Source: Dyadobacter jejuensis (lineage in GTDB: Bacteria > Bacteroidota > Bacteroidia > Cytophagales > Spirosomataceae). Taken from it: DNA of 64,000 nucleotides. The notes beneath the pieces were generated by a model. That model saw only the letters and a program-made list of their open reading frames with translations, was not told the DNA's origin and did not search any database. The position numbers were made by a program, and so were the translations under genes. Of this stretch, positions 9,628 through 18,846 are shown piece after piece. The first letter of the stretch is position 1. Each line of letters opens with the position of its first letter. Location: assembly GCF_003149085.1 (NCBI RefSeq), contig NZ_QGDT01000010.1, positions 124,001 to 188,000 of the forward strand, written 5' to 3'.

Positions 9628-11614
9628 CCAATTACCGGTTTACCACGATAAGATAGAAAAATTAAAAGGACCTATATTTGTTTTTGGAGCGAGTGGGTTT
9701 ATTGGCGCTAATCTTTTCAAAGATATATTTAAAATCAGGAAGGACTGCTACGCCCTTACGCACGATGCCACCAAAGCTTGGCGACTAAAATTACTGAATG
9801 TCCCCTTCGAAAATATCATTCATTGTGATATACTTTCGAATAATTCGGTGCAAGAGGTCTTCGAGAAATACAAGCCACAGACTATCTTCAATCTGGCAGC
9901 TTATGGGGCCTATTCCAAGCAAAGCAACGTAAATCTTACCTATGAAACCAACGTGCTAGGTACTGTAAACTTACTACAGAACTGCACGCCAGAGATGACC
10001 TATATCCATGCAGGGAGTAGCTCTGAGTATGGCTATAACTGCACCGCTCCCCAGGAAACAGACCGGGTGGAGCCCAATAGTCATTATGCGGTTTCTAAAG
10101 TATCAGCGGCATATCTGCTAGAATACTACGCCAAGGCACATCACCTAAAGACCTTAAACCTAAGGCTTTACTCCATTTATGGAGCCTGGGAAGAGCCCGA
10201 CCGGCTGATGTCGAAGCTAATAGAATGTGCCCGGGCCAAGACCTTGCCTACTTTGGTATCTCCAGACATTAGTCGTGATTTTGTATTTATCGACGACTGT
10301 GTGGAGGCCTTTATAGACGCCGCCAATGGAATTGATAGCAAAACTTCTGGAAATTCGTACAATATAGCTACTGGCCTCAAAACCACCATTGGCGACCTGA
10401 TCGAAACCACCCGCAAGACCTTCTCTATCGGGCAACAACCCGAATGGGGAAGCATGAACAACCGAAAGTGGGACCTTGCCGAATGGTACGGCAACCCCGA
10501 AGCCTTCCAACAGGACTTTGGATGGAAGGCCAGGACTCCGCTTGAAGTTGGACTTCAAAAAACATTGCAATGGCAGGAAAACATTGATTATGACCAAAGT
10601 GTAATCCCCGCCTTCCAAAACCCCAAACTGAACCCTGTCATTACGGCAATCATCGCTTGCTATAAGGACGCTCAGGCCATTCCATATATGTATCAACGAC
10701 TGGTAAAAACCTTTAACCAGTTAAAAGTACGCTATGAGATCATTTTTGTCAACGACAACTCCCCTGACAACCAAGAGGAGGTGATCAATCAAATATGTGA
10801 CAAAGATCCGAATGTAGTGGGTATCAGTCATTCCAGAAATTTTGGTTCTCAGTCGGCATTTTTGAGCGGTATGGAGATCGCCACCGGCGACTGTGTCGTC
10901 CTCATGGATGGCGACCTCCAGGATCCGCCAGAAATCATCCCTGATTTTTATGAAAAATGGATGGATGGGAATGATGTGGTTTATGGGGTTCGTGTTCAGC
11001 GCGAGATGAAGCCGCATATTCATTTCTTTTATAAGAGCTTTTACAAGATATTCCAAAGCTTAAGCTATATCCCTATCCCCCGCGATGCCGGCGATTTCTC
11101 GATGATCGACCGTAAGGTGGTGAAGGAACTCGTGGACCTACCCGAAACCGAACAGTTTTTGAGAGGACTTCGGGCCTGGGTAGGATTTAAACAAACGGGT
11201 GTTCCCTACGTTCGCCCCGAAAGGATGTTCGGAGTATCGACCAATAATTGGGCAAAAAACATATGGTGGGCCAAAAAAGCCATTTTCTCCTTTAGCTTTG
11301 CCCCGCTGGAGCTAATGAGTTATGCCGGATTTGCCCTCACGGGTCTGTCGATATTGGGAATAATTTGGCAGATTCTGGCTAAATTAATCTTCTTCCCCGA
11401 TACCCCACAGGGGATCAGTACGGTCATAGTCCTCATCGTATTTTTCGGAGGCCTAACTATCCTGGGGATCTCCTTCTTGGGCGAGTACATCACCAAAATA
11501 TTCGAGGAAACGAAGAAGCGGCCCAAGTACATTCGTACACGCATTCGCCGAGGAAGTAAATCATACAAAACGGCAGAAGAGATTCGCACACTCGTAAAAC
11601 AATTACGGAAATGA
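9608..11614 (+). CDS. fusion: NAD-dependent sugar epimerase/dehydratase + GT2 polyprenyl-P glycosyltransferase
   Basis: Two enzymes are joined in one 668-residue chain. Residues 20 to about 335 form an extended SDR sugar epimerase/dehydratase with the NAD loop GASGFIG (27-33), SSSEYGY, and the catalytic pair in HYAVSK. From about 345 a GT2 domain follows (VITAIIACYKDA, FVNDNSPDN, VLMDGDLQDPPE), of the ArnC/GtrB/DPM1 type that charges undecaprenyl phosphate. Two C-terminal TM segments (about 555-645) and a basic tail end the protein. The gene lies between the two transketolase subunits and overlaps both (20 bp and ATGA). Coupling of sugar formation to lipid loading is the simplest reading. ATGs at 9608 and 9620 are both possible. 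Confidence 0.88.
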   Translation: MNSRMLDQLPVYHDKIEKLKGPIFVFGASGFIGANLFKDIFKIRKDCYALTHDATKAWRLKLLNVPFENIIHCDILSNNSVQEVFEKYKPQTIFNLAAYGAYSKQSNVNLTYETNVLGTVNLLQNCTPEMTYIHAGSSSEYGYNCTAPQETDRVEPNSHYAVSKVSAAYLLEYYAKAHHLKTLNLRLYSIYGAWEEPDRLMSKLIECARAKTLPTLVSPDISRDFVFIDDCVEAFIDAANGIDSKTSGNSYNIATGLKTTIGDLIETTRKTFSIGQQPEWGSMNNRKWDLAEWYGNPEAFQQDFGWKARTPLEVGLQKTLQWQENIDYDQSVIPAFQNPKLNPVITAIIACYKDAQAIPYMYQRLVKTFNQLKVRYEIIFVNDNSPDNQEEVINQICDKDPNVVGISHSRNFGSQSAFLSGMEIATGDCVVLMDGDLQDPPEIIPDFYEKWMDGNDVVYGVRVQREMKPHIHFFYKSFYKIFQSLSYIPIPRDAGDFSMIDRKVVKELVDLPETEQFLRGLRAWVGFKQTGVPYVRPERMFGVSTNNWAKNIWWAKKAIFSFSFAPLELMSYAGFALTGLSILGIIWQILAKLIFFPDTPQGISTVIVLIVFFGGLTILGISFLGEYITKIFEETKKRPKYIRTRIRRGSKSYKTAEEIRTLVKQLRK

Positions 11615-12531
11615 GAAAAGAATTTTCAGCAAGTATAGAAAAACTCGCCCTAGAGGACGATTCTATCGTCTTTATTACTGGCGACTTGGGCTATAATGCC
11701 CTCGAAAACCTGCAGAGCACCCTCGGCCCTCGTTTTGTCAACGCTGGGGTAGCCGAGCAAAACATGGTGGGCGTTGCCGCTGGCTTTGCCCATAAGGGCT
11801 ATAAGGTGTTTTGTTACAGCATCGCACCCTTTATCGTATATAGGTGTTTGGAGCAGTTCCGCAACGACGTGTGCTTCAATAACCTGCCGGTATTCCTGGT
11901 AGGCAACGGGGGTGGCTATGGCTATGGCATCATGGGCAGCAGCCACCATACCATCGAAGATCTGGCCTGCCTAAGTGGCCTTCAAAATGCTCAGGTCTGG
12001 ACCCCGGCCTTTTCAGACGAAATAGATTCGGTTGTTACTCAGATCGTGAATGAAAAACGTCCGGCTTACCTTAGGCTAGGAGCCGGGAAAACGACGCCCA
12101 AAGAGGCCGTGACGATGGGCTCGTTTAAGCTGATCCATCAAAGCCCCACCGCCGACACGACCGTCTTTGCTTTAGGCCCTATTGCCAATAACGTGCTTGC
12201 CGCTCTGGATGCCTATCCCGAGCTCATGCCCAAAACCAATATTATATCGGCCTTAAGATTCCCCTTGCAGCTAACCGCCGAGCTTAAAGAGTTACTTCAA
12301 AAAACACCAAATATTGTAGTTGCCGAAGAACATATTGGAACTGGTGGCCTAGCTCAACAGTTGAGCGTTCAGCTGCTAGAAGCAGGTATCCCTATTCAGT
12401 CCTTTAAGAGCATCAAAGCCGAGGGGTACCCCAATTCAAGATATGGCAGCCAAGGCTACCATCAGAAGCTCTCTGGACTTGATGCTTCCTCAATAGCCCA
12501 AAGTATCCTGGCCATACCTACTTTGACATGA
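11611..12531 (+). CDS. transketolase, C-terminal subunit
   Basis: This 306-residue protein supplies the pyrimidine-binding and C-terminal domains that the gene at 8800 lacks. The segment FVNAGVAEQNMVGVAAGFA holds the glutamate that activates the thiamine ring. PFIVYRCLEQFRNDVCF and GYGIMGSSHHTIEDLACL follow, as in DXS/transketolase proteins. The C-terminal domain shows IVVAEEHIGTGGLAQQL. The start codon overlaps the stop of the fusion gene (ATGA at 11611) and its own stop overlaps the next start. The three genes are therefore tightly coupled and probably made in equal amounts. Confidence 0.88.
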   Translation: MRKEFSASIEKLALEDDSIVFITGDLGYNALENLQSTLGPRFVNAGVAEQNMVGVAAGFAHKGYKVFCYSIAPFIVYRCLEQFRNDVCFNNLPVFLVGNGGGYGYGIMGSSHHTIEDLACLSGLQNAQVWTPAFSDEIDSVVTQIVNEKRPAYLRLGAGKTTPKEAVTMGSFKLIHQSPTADTTVFALGPIANNVLAALDAYPELMPKTNIISALRFPLQLTAELKELLQKTPNIVVAEEHIGTGGLAQQLSVQLLEAGIPIQSFKSIKAEGYPNSRYGSQGYHQKLSGLDASSIAQSILAIPTLT

Positions 12532-14222
12532 ACAGGAATATTTCTACAATCATAGTCTTAATCCTGTTATTGATTCCATTGGTCGTATTTTTTATGGTAT
12601 GGGACTACTATGCCATCAATATACCAAAATGGGACGATCACAGCCTTAAGGCCTTTATTGTAGAGATGACTAAGGCTGAACATTGGCAACAACAGTGGGT
12701 AGCCATTACCAAGCAGCATAACGAACACCGCATAGCCCTCACCAGGCTCATCGCTTGGGCAGACTATCAGCTGGCAGGGGCTCTGAACTATAGGCATCTG
12801 ATGATAGCCGGAAATCTGCTCCTGCTAGCGGCATTCCCCCTATTTTTCACGATATTAAAGAGAAACAAGAAACCCTTGTTCGCCTTAGTACCTATTCCGT
12901 TTCTATGGCTTACCCTGGCCTTTTGGGAAAATATGTATTGGGGCATGGCCTCCGTCCAGAATTTTGGTGTGATTACCCTAGTACTATGGACTATCTATTG
13001 GGCTATCCAGCCTGGTAACGGTCTGTTTGCCCTTTCTTTGCTCATGGCCTGTCTCACCGTACTTACGAGTGGTAATGGCCTCATGGTCCTCCCCATAGTA
13101 GCCGTACTGTTGTTTTTGAGCCGAAAACCTCAACGGTTGGCCATATGGGTAGTTATGAGTGCTGGCGCTATTTTTTGCTATTTTTATTGGTATAACAGCA
13201 ACGTCTCCAACCCCGCAACCAAGGCCGGCCTTTTTGACCTTCTAAAAGGTTATATGGCCTTTTTGGGGGCCTTTGCCGAATCGGTACCAGTACCCAACAG
13301 CTTTCAAGTATGTATTCTCGTAGGGTCGGCGCTTTTCCTGGTGGCGATTTCCATTACGCTGAACACCTTATACCGACTTTCCAAAAACAAGTATGGTAGC
13401 CGGAACGAAAAAATTTTAGACCTCTTTAGTTTAGGCGCCTTGATGTTTATCCTTGGTACTGCCGTAGTCGTCGTGTATTCAAGGGCTGGATTCGGCTTAG
13501 AGGGGCTTATTACCAGCCGTTTTAAAATCTATTCCGTCCTATTGCTCATTATAGCCTATTTGTATATTGTGGTGCCCATTCGGGGCAGTTTCCTTTGCCC
13601 ATATATCTCGGCTATCACTTTAATGGCCGTGATTTTCAATATATTCAGTTATCATTTTCATTTGGTAGACGCCGTCAATCTGCGGAAGATGCTCTCCACC
13701 GATCAGTTTAACTGGACCTATACCAACAAGAAACTAGAGCTACCACCGGAAACAGATTTTGCCCAGACCATTATGGCCAAAACTCCCGTTAACTATACCC
13801 AATGGTTTGAGGCTATTAAGCTTGCCGACAAGCAAGGATATGCCGGGCCCACCCAAGGGCTATCGGCTTTGCTGAAAGAAATCTCATTTAAAGAATCTCC
13901 CCTAAATCTTCAGGTCAATAACGTTAACTTTACGAGCCAACGACTTCAAGACAGCGGGGTGTATATACTATTAAGTAACAAGGATCGATACTACGTATAT
14001 CCTACTTATAGAACTCGGAACAGAAACCGCAAACAACTTTTCTTGAAACAATATTATTTCGCCCCAGGCTTCTATAGTGAAGTTCCATTTAACCAGCTCA
14101 CAAAGGGCACGTACAAACTAGGAATTATCCGTCAAGAAGGAGATAAAATCGGAATCCTATTCCAAAATGAAACATTAAACGTTCCGGAAGTCAAGGTAGA
14201 AAAAATTGAGGTTAATTGGTAA
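12528..14222 (+). CDS. polytopic membrane protein, possible GT-C glycosyltransferase
   Basis: I do not recognise a named family. The 564-residue product begins with a TM segment and then a periplasmic loop rich in acidic and histidine residues (NIPKWDDHSLKAF, KQHNEHRIALTRLI). About nine more hydrophobic segments reach residue 385, and a soluble domain of about 170 residues follows. An acidic first loop in a polytopic protein is the layout of GT-C enzymes, and paired D and H/E residues would fit catalysis. The ATGA overlap with the transketolase subunit and the neighbouring GT2 genes support a role in glycan assembly, perhaps as the transferase or polymerase of this locus. Confidence 0.5.
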   Translation: MNRNISTIIVLILLLIPLVVFFMVWDYYAINIPKWDDHSLKAFIVEMTKAEHWQQQWVAITKQHNEHRIALTRLIAWADYQLAGALNYRHLMIAGNLLLLAAFPLFFTILKRNKKPLFALVPIPFLWLTLAFWENMYWGMASVQNFGVITLVLWTIYWAIQPGNGLFALSLLMACLTVLTSGNGLMVLPIVAVLLFLSRKPQRLAIWVVMSAGAIFCYFYWYNSNVSNPATKAGLFDLLKGYMAFLGAFAESVPVPNSFQVCILVGSALFLVAISITLNTLYRLSKNKYGSRNEKILDLFSLGALMFILGTAVVVVYSRAGFGLEGLITSRFKIYSVLLLIIAYLYIVVPIRGSFLCPYISAITLMAVIFNIFSYHFHLVDAVNLRKMLSTDQFNWTYTNKKLELPPETDFAQTIMAKTPVNYTQWFEAIKLADKQGYAGPTQGLSALLKEISFKESPLNLQVNNVNFTSQRLQDSGVYILLSNKDRYYVYPTYRTRNRNRKQLFLKQYYFAPGFYSEVPFNQLTKGTYKLGIIRQEGDKIGILFQNETLNVPEVKVEKIEVNW

Positions 14223-14224
14223 TT

Positions 14225-15334
14225 ATGCGTGCAACACCACAAGGACATATCATTCAGCTAGATGGCATACGGTTTATCGCCGTCGCACTGGTATTAATCG
14301 ACCACTGGTTCGCCGAGGTAAATATCATTCCTCTAGGCCCATTGGGGGTAACCATATTTTTTGTTTTAAGTGGATTCCTAATATCACGAATCCTACTTAA
14401 GAGCAAGGACAAGACCATAGACCAGCCCGGAGGTATGGGCCGGTATCTAAGTAAGTTTTTTATTCGGCGAACGATCCGCATTTTTCCGGTATATTACCTG
14501 AGCATCGCCTTACTTTTCATTTTTAATGTCCCTCCAGTTCGCGATACATGGCTATGGCTCGTCCTGTATGGTACCAACATCTACATCGCTATCAACCAAC
14601 ACTGGATGGGCGTGGTAGACCATTTCTGGTCCTTGGCCGTAGAAGAGCAGGTCTATATTTTTTTCCCATTTCTCATCTTTTTCGTCTCTCGCAATCGGCT
14701 AATCCCAGTCTTGGGGCTGATGGGACTATTTAGTGTATTGCTTCGCTTCTATTTCTTCTACACGGGCAAAGAATGGTTTGTTTCCTACGTAACCATGCCT
14801 GCCTGCCTGGACTCCTTTGCATTGGGAGGCCTGATGGCCTGGTTACAGCTTTACAAAAACGATTTGTTCCAAAAGCTTTTTAGCAGGTCATGGCCTGTGC
14901 TGGCTGGTGTAGTAGCCTGGTGTTTGCTACATTATTGGTCCAAGACCTACGGTACCACTTTGCATAATGTGGCCAATGTGGTATATGACCGATTGGTGTC
15001 CTCGGTATTCTGTTTCTTTCTGATAGGAAGGTCCGTAGTGGGGTTTGAAGGGGGTATGAAGGCCTTTCTCGAGCACAAGGTCAGTATCTATTTGGGAAAA
15101 ATCAGTTATGGCTTATACCTTTATCATAACTTCGTATACAATCATTACCATAGCGGCCCCAACCACCCGACGGTACGGTTAATGAACAAAATATATGAGG
15201 TAATACCCAGCTTAAAAGGCTCGCTTCCCTTTGAAGCCCTCCTGTTTGCCATACTTACGGTTATGGTAGCATCGGTATCCTGGCATTTCTTCGAAAAACC
15301 AATTAATTCACTTAAAGATAAATACGCTAAGTAA
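14225..15334 (+). CDS. acyltransferase 3 family membrane protein
   Basis: The 369-residue protein is an integral-membrane O-acyltransferase of the AT3/OafA family, which acylates surface sugars. It has the N-terminal signature QLDGIRFIAVALVLIDHWF with the conserved arginine and histidine. GPLGVTIFFVLSGFLIS and FIRRTIRIFPVYYL follow, and then SLAVEEQVYIFFPFL, all diagnostic. About ten TM segments are present, and there is no fused SGNH domain. A TTG at 14216 is in frame, but the ATG at 14225, 2 bp after the previous stop, fits the family start. An SGNH-like protein at 18847 could act on the same substrate. Confidence 0.9.
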   Translation: MRATPQGHIIQLDGIRFIAVALVLIDHWFAEVNIIPLGPLGVTIFFVLSGFLISRILLKSKDKTIDQPGGMGRYLSKFFIRRTIRIFPVYYLSIALLFIFNVPPVRDTWLWLVLYGTNIYIAINQHWMGVVDHFWSLAVEEQVYIFFPFLIFFVSRNRLIPVLGLMGLFSVLLRFYFFYTGKEWFVSYVTMPACLDSFALGGLMAWLQLYKNDLFQKLFSRSWPVLAGVVAWCLLHYWSKTYGTTLHNVANVVYDRLVSSVFCFFLIGRSVVGFEGGMKAFLEHKVSIYLGKISYGLYLYHNFVYNHYHSGPNHPTVRLMNKIYEVIPSLKGSLPFEALLFAILTVMVASVSWHFFEKPINSLKDKYAK

Positions 15335-15407
15335 TTATAATTATTTGAATGGGTGGTATCCATTAATATTTACTAAATTCGCACAAACTTACCAAATCTA
15401 TAATTGA

Positions 15408-16151
15408 ATGTCGTTCCTTCTGAGTATAGTAATGCCTGCATACAATGAACAAGATTGTATTGAAAAAGTGGTATACAATTGGACTAACTTCCTTAGAGAC
15501 AAGTTCCCCAATGATAACACGACCCTGATCGTTATCAACGATGGTTCCAAAGATAACACCCAAGTGTTGCTAGATAAACTTAAAGGGGAGGTATCGAACC
15601 TGACGGTTATTCATCAGAAAAACGGCGGTCATGGAAATGCCGTAGTGAATGGATACTTGGCGGCCCTAAAGCTGGGCTCTGAGTATGTTTTTCAAACCGA
15701 CAGTGATGATCAATTCATTTCCGACGATTTTGATAAGCTATGGGCTAAGCGAAATGAATCGAATTTTATCCTTGGGTATCGCGAAGTCCGCCACGACGCT
15801 GGTGTAAGGTTGTTTATTACCAAGTTTTTGAGAGGAACGATATCTACCATTTATGGGACTTTTATCATGGATAGCAATATTCCATTCCGTCTCATTAAGG
15901 GGAGCTTCTTACAAAAGCTGATGGACCAACTTCCAAAGCCAGAGCCATTTGCTCCCAATATATTTTTATCGGTAATGGCCAAAAAATCAGGAGAAGAAAC
16001 TTTTGATATACCCATTACCCACAAAGACCGGGAAACTGGCGAAGTGTCTATCGTAAAATGGAACCTGTGGAAAGTTTGTATCCGCAGCTTCAAAGAGCTG
16101 CTCAATTTCCGTATGGAGCTTAACAACAAGGTCAAAGCTATAAAAGCATAA
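15408..16151 (+). CDS. GT2 family glycosyltransferase (DPM1-like)
   Basis: This 247-residue protein is a cytoplasmic GT-A glycosyltransferase. It has the family-2 start LSIVMPAYNEQDCIEKVV, the nucleotide-binding VINDGSKDNTQ, and GGHGNAVVNGY. The DxD-like metal site lies in FQTDSDDQF, followed by GYREVRHD and RLIKG. No TM segment is visible, unlike the GT2 part of the fusion at 9608. The product could charge a polyprenyl phosphate or extend a glycan. The gene begins 73 bp after the acyltransferase; TAAATTCG at 15374-15381 is a weak candidate -7 box, so a separate transcript is possible. Confidence 0.85.
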   Translation: MSFLLSIVMPAYNEQDCIEKVVYNWTNFLRDKFPNDNTTLIVINDGSKDNTQVLLDKLKGEVSNLTVIHQKNGGHGNAVVNGYLAALKLGSEYVFQTDSDDQFISDDFDKLWAKRNESNFILGYREVRHDAGVRLFITKFLRGTISTIYGTFIMDSNIPFRLIKGSFLQKLMDQLPKPEPFAPNIFLSVMAKKSGEETFDIPITHKDRETGEVSIVKWNLWKVCIRSFKELLNFRMELNNKVKAIKA

Positions 16152-16161
16152 CAAGATCTCA

Positions 16162-18843
16162 GTGATTAAAAACAAATACTTGATTATCCTGTCAGCTGTC
16201 GTGATGATACTGGCAGGATATTTCCTATTTAAATGGTATAGAATTTCCTCCTCAGCCTGGAAGTACATCCCCTCCAGTGCCATAGTGGTGGTTTCTAGCG
16301 CTCATTTACAGGACTCCACTTACACACTCACAGAAACGAACCTGGACGTAAAGCGTCTGCCCTTAATCGACGTAGCCAGTGACAACCTATCGTCACTGAA
16401 TCTGCTAACGACGGATGCCAAGAAGTTACAAAAGTTATTAGCTCAAAAGGAAATCACCTATTCATTTCATCCCCGTTCGGCTTCTGAATGGGGGGTGATC
16501 GTGTATGTCCCTTTGGAGCAAGCCTCCCTCCAGTGGCTGGAGCGCCCCGACAACCCTGCCATCAGGATGCGGCATCATACTTTTCAGGATAATCGCATCA
16601 TGGATATTTACGACACGGGTTCGCATCCCTTGTTTTCATTTATCATCAAGGACAATTATCTGATCATCAGTTATTTCGGAGATCTGATTGAGGAAGTACT
16701 AAGGACCTCCACCCTAGGGGTACAAGGTCGTAACCTGAAATCAACTTTTTCTAAGACCGATCTCTCTACCGACGGCACTAAGGTATTTTTGACTCAGAAC
16801 GCCTGGGAATCGGTGATTCCTAAACTGGGGGATCAACAACATTATACCCATTTCCTCAATAACTTCCCGTACTTCCAAAACTTTCATCTGGCTACCACCC
16901 AAGAGGGCCGCAACGTTTCTTTTACTTCGGAAGGCTCCCCAAGTCCTGATTACTATCTGACTCAACTATTCAAAAATGTGGGGTCCTTACCTTTTAAAGG
17001 GCACCAATATATATCGCAACAGACCGCCCAGCTGTATCGATATGCCACAGCCGACAAAGAACAGTTCCATCAAAATTATCTGGATTGGCACGAAAATGAA
17101 GATAGCGAGGCTTGGAAAAAGCTATATTATCATATTGGAAAAGAGCGCGAGCTTTTCCTAGAAAGCTTCGGATCTGAACTCATATTTTGTCAGCTAGAGC
17201 AGAATAACAGCCTGGTAGATGCCAAAATTCTTTTGGCCGAATTCAATCAGTATGACAAACTTCGGGTAGTTTTACAAAAGCTTGCCAAGCTGTCGAATGA
17301 GGAGACCAATGCCAGTCAAGGAAAATTCCAGGGTTATGATATTTTTGCCATTGGCGTTGAACAGATGCCACAAGCCCTCTTTGGCTCGGCTTTTACTGGT
17401 TTTACTAAGACCTACGTTACCTATGTAGCACCCTATTTGGTGATGAGCAATAACGCACAAGCATTGCAGAACTATTTGGTAGATTACGAGAATCATGTTA
17501 CCTGGAAGCAAGCCCCCGACTACGACAGCCTGCTGGTGAACAGCACCAAAGAGTGCCAAATAGCCATGGTCGCCAACCTAAGAAAGCTCCAAGCCACTCC
17601 TGGCCGATCTCAGGGTAAAGTTTATGGAGATTTGCTGGCCAAAATTGAAACCATCGTGGTTGGTTGCCAGATAAACGGCCGCCAGGCGATCCCCTCTATA
17701 ACGCTAATTCCCAAGAAACGAGCCACAGCGGCCAAGGTACTCAACAAAACCTTCCTGAATATCGACATCGAATGGCCTCAGCTTTACGACCAGCATTTAG
17801 CGGCTCTTCAAAACCCAGTAGACGGCACCTCCGAACTCCTGCTTACCGACCAGCATTATAATTTATTAAAGGTTGAAAACTTCAAAACCGGAAAAATCGA
17901 GAATATCATTCAACTCGACGGAAATTTGAAAACCGAATCTTTTAAAGTCGACTTCTTAAATATTGGCAGGCAACAACGAATCTTGGCTACGGACAAGTCC
18001 ATTTATGCCATCGACCAGGACGATGACTCCGTCTATACCACCTTTAGAGAATCCCTCCCATTGGGCAAGGAAATAGCCGCCGTTTACCTCGTAGATGGTG
18101 GGCAAGACGGCAGTAACCGGTTTATTATTCGCAGCCAAACGGAAGAGCTTTATATCTGGGAAAGCGTTACCAGCCCATTAAAGAAACTCAGCCAAAGCGT
18201 GAAGTTCGAAAACATCCAAGGCCCCATTTTGGCACTCAATCAAATTGGTAATCGAGGATTTATCGTGAGCCAACGTAATGGAAAAATATTTTTATTAGGC
18301 GATACTGGGATGGTCAAAAGAGGGTTCCCCAGCGACCTACTCACCAGAACGGCTGGCCCATTCACCTGGACGCAGAATCATACCACTGGGCAGCCCGAAT
18401 TATTGGGCGTGAGTATATCCGGTCAGCTGATCCGGATCAATTTGGCAGGAAAAATTGTTTCCAAAAAGCAGCTCTTACGCCCCCTACCCGGAGCGACCTT
18501 TAAAATTATTTTTGACAGAAATTCGCTAGACTGGGTTCTTACCCGTTCGACGGACTCAAGGACGGCTATCTTGGACCAAAATGGCAAAGAGCTCTTCGAG
18601 ATCAAAGATATTATGCCCAATGCCGAAATTCAGTATCATTTTTTTGGCGCCGACAACCGATTTATCAGCATCAAGTCGGGGAGCTATACCACCTTGTTCG
18701 ATCTGCAAGGTAACCGATTGGGCGACAAGGCCATCCCTTCTGAGTCGCCTATCCGAATCACCTATCAACCAGGCTATTACAAACTTTTGATTTTTAGCCA
18801 CTCTGAGGAAAAAATTCAGATCTGGTCTATTAAATTGCGATAA
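16162..18843 (+). CDS. large membrane-anchored protein of unknown function
   Basis: I do not recognise the family with certainty. The 893-residue product starts at a GTG (16162), with an N-terminal TM anchor (about 5-25, LIILSAVVMILAGYFLF) and a large periplasmic body. The first 500 residues begin with YIPSSAIVVVSSAHL and are reminiscent of DUF3352-type proteins. The last 350 residues contain short repeated strands (FIVSQRNGKIFLLGDTG, TTLFDLQGNRLG) that suggest a beta-propeller. It sits 10 bp after a GT2 gene and 3 bp before the SGNH-like gene, so it probably belongs to the envelope-glycan operon, perhaps as a scaffold. Confidence 0.5.
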   Translation: MIKNKYLIILSAVVMILAGYFLFKWYRISSSAWKYIPSSAIVVVSSAHLQDSTYTLTETNLDVKRLPLIDVASDNLSSLNLLTTDAKKLQKLLAQKEITYSFHPRSASEWGVIVYVPLEQASLQWLERPDNPAIRMRHHTFQDNRIMDIYDTGSHPLFSFIIKDNYLIISYFGDLIEEVLRTSTLGVQGRNLKSTFSKTDLSTDGTKVFLTQNAWESVIPKLGDQQHYTHFLNNFPYFQNFHLATTQEGRNVSFTSEGSPSPDYYLTQLFKNVGSLPFKGHQYISQQTAQLYRYATADKEQFHQNYLDWHENEDSEAWKKLYYHIGKERELFLESFGSELIFCQLEQNNSLVDAKILLAEFNQYDKLRVVLQKLAKLSNEETNASQGKFQGYDIFAIGVEQMPQALFGSAFTGFTKTYVTYVAPYLVMSNNAQALQNYLVDYENHVTWKQAPDYDSLLVNSTKECQIAMVANLRKLQATPGRSQGKVYGDLLAKIETIVVGCQINGRQAIPSITLIPKKRATAAKVLNKTFLNIDIEWPQLYDQHLAALQNPVDGTSELLLTDQHYNLLKVENFKTGKIENIIQLDGNLKTESFKVDFLNIGRQQRILATDKSIYAIDQDDDSVYTTFRESLPLGKEIAAVYLVDGGQDGSNRFIIRSQTEELYIWESVTSPLKKLSQSVKFENIQGPILALNQIGNRGFIVSQRNGKIFLLGDTGMVKRGFPSDLLTRTAGPFTWTQNHTTGQPELLGVSISGQLIRINLAGKIVSKKQLLRPLPGATFKIIFDRNSLDWVLTRSTDSRTAILDQNGKELFEIKDIMPNAEIQYHFFGADNRFISIKSGSYTTLFDLQGNRLGDKAIPSESPIRITYQPGYYKLLIFSHSEEKIQIWSIKLR

Positions 18844-18846
18844 TCC

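Noticed and set aside
10217..10696. 159-codon minus-strand frame in the epimerase-GT2 gene
   Set aside because: The plus-strand frame carries conserved catalytic motifs across the same bases; the minus frame shows no domain.
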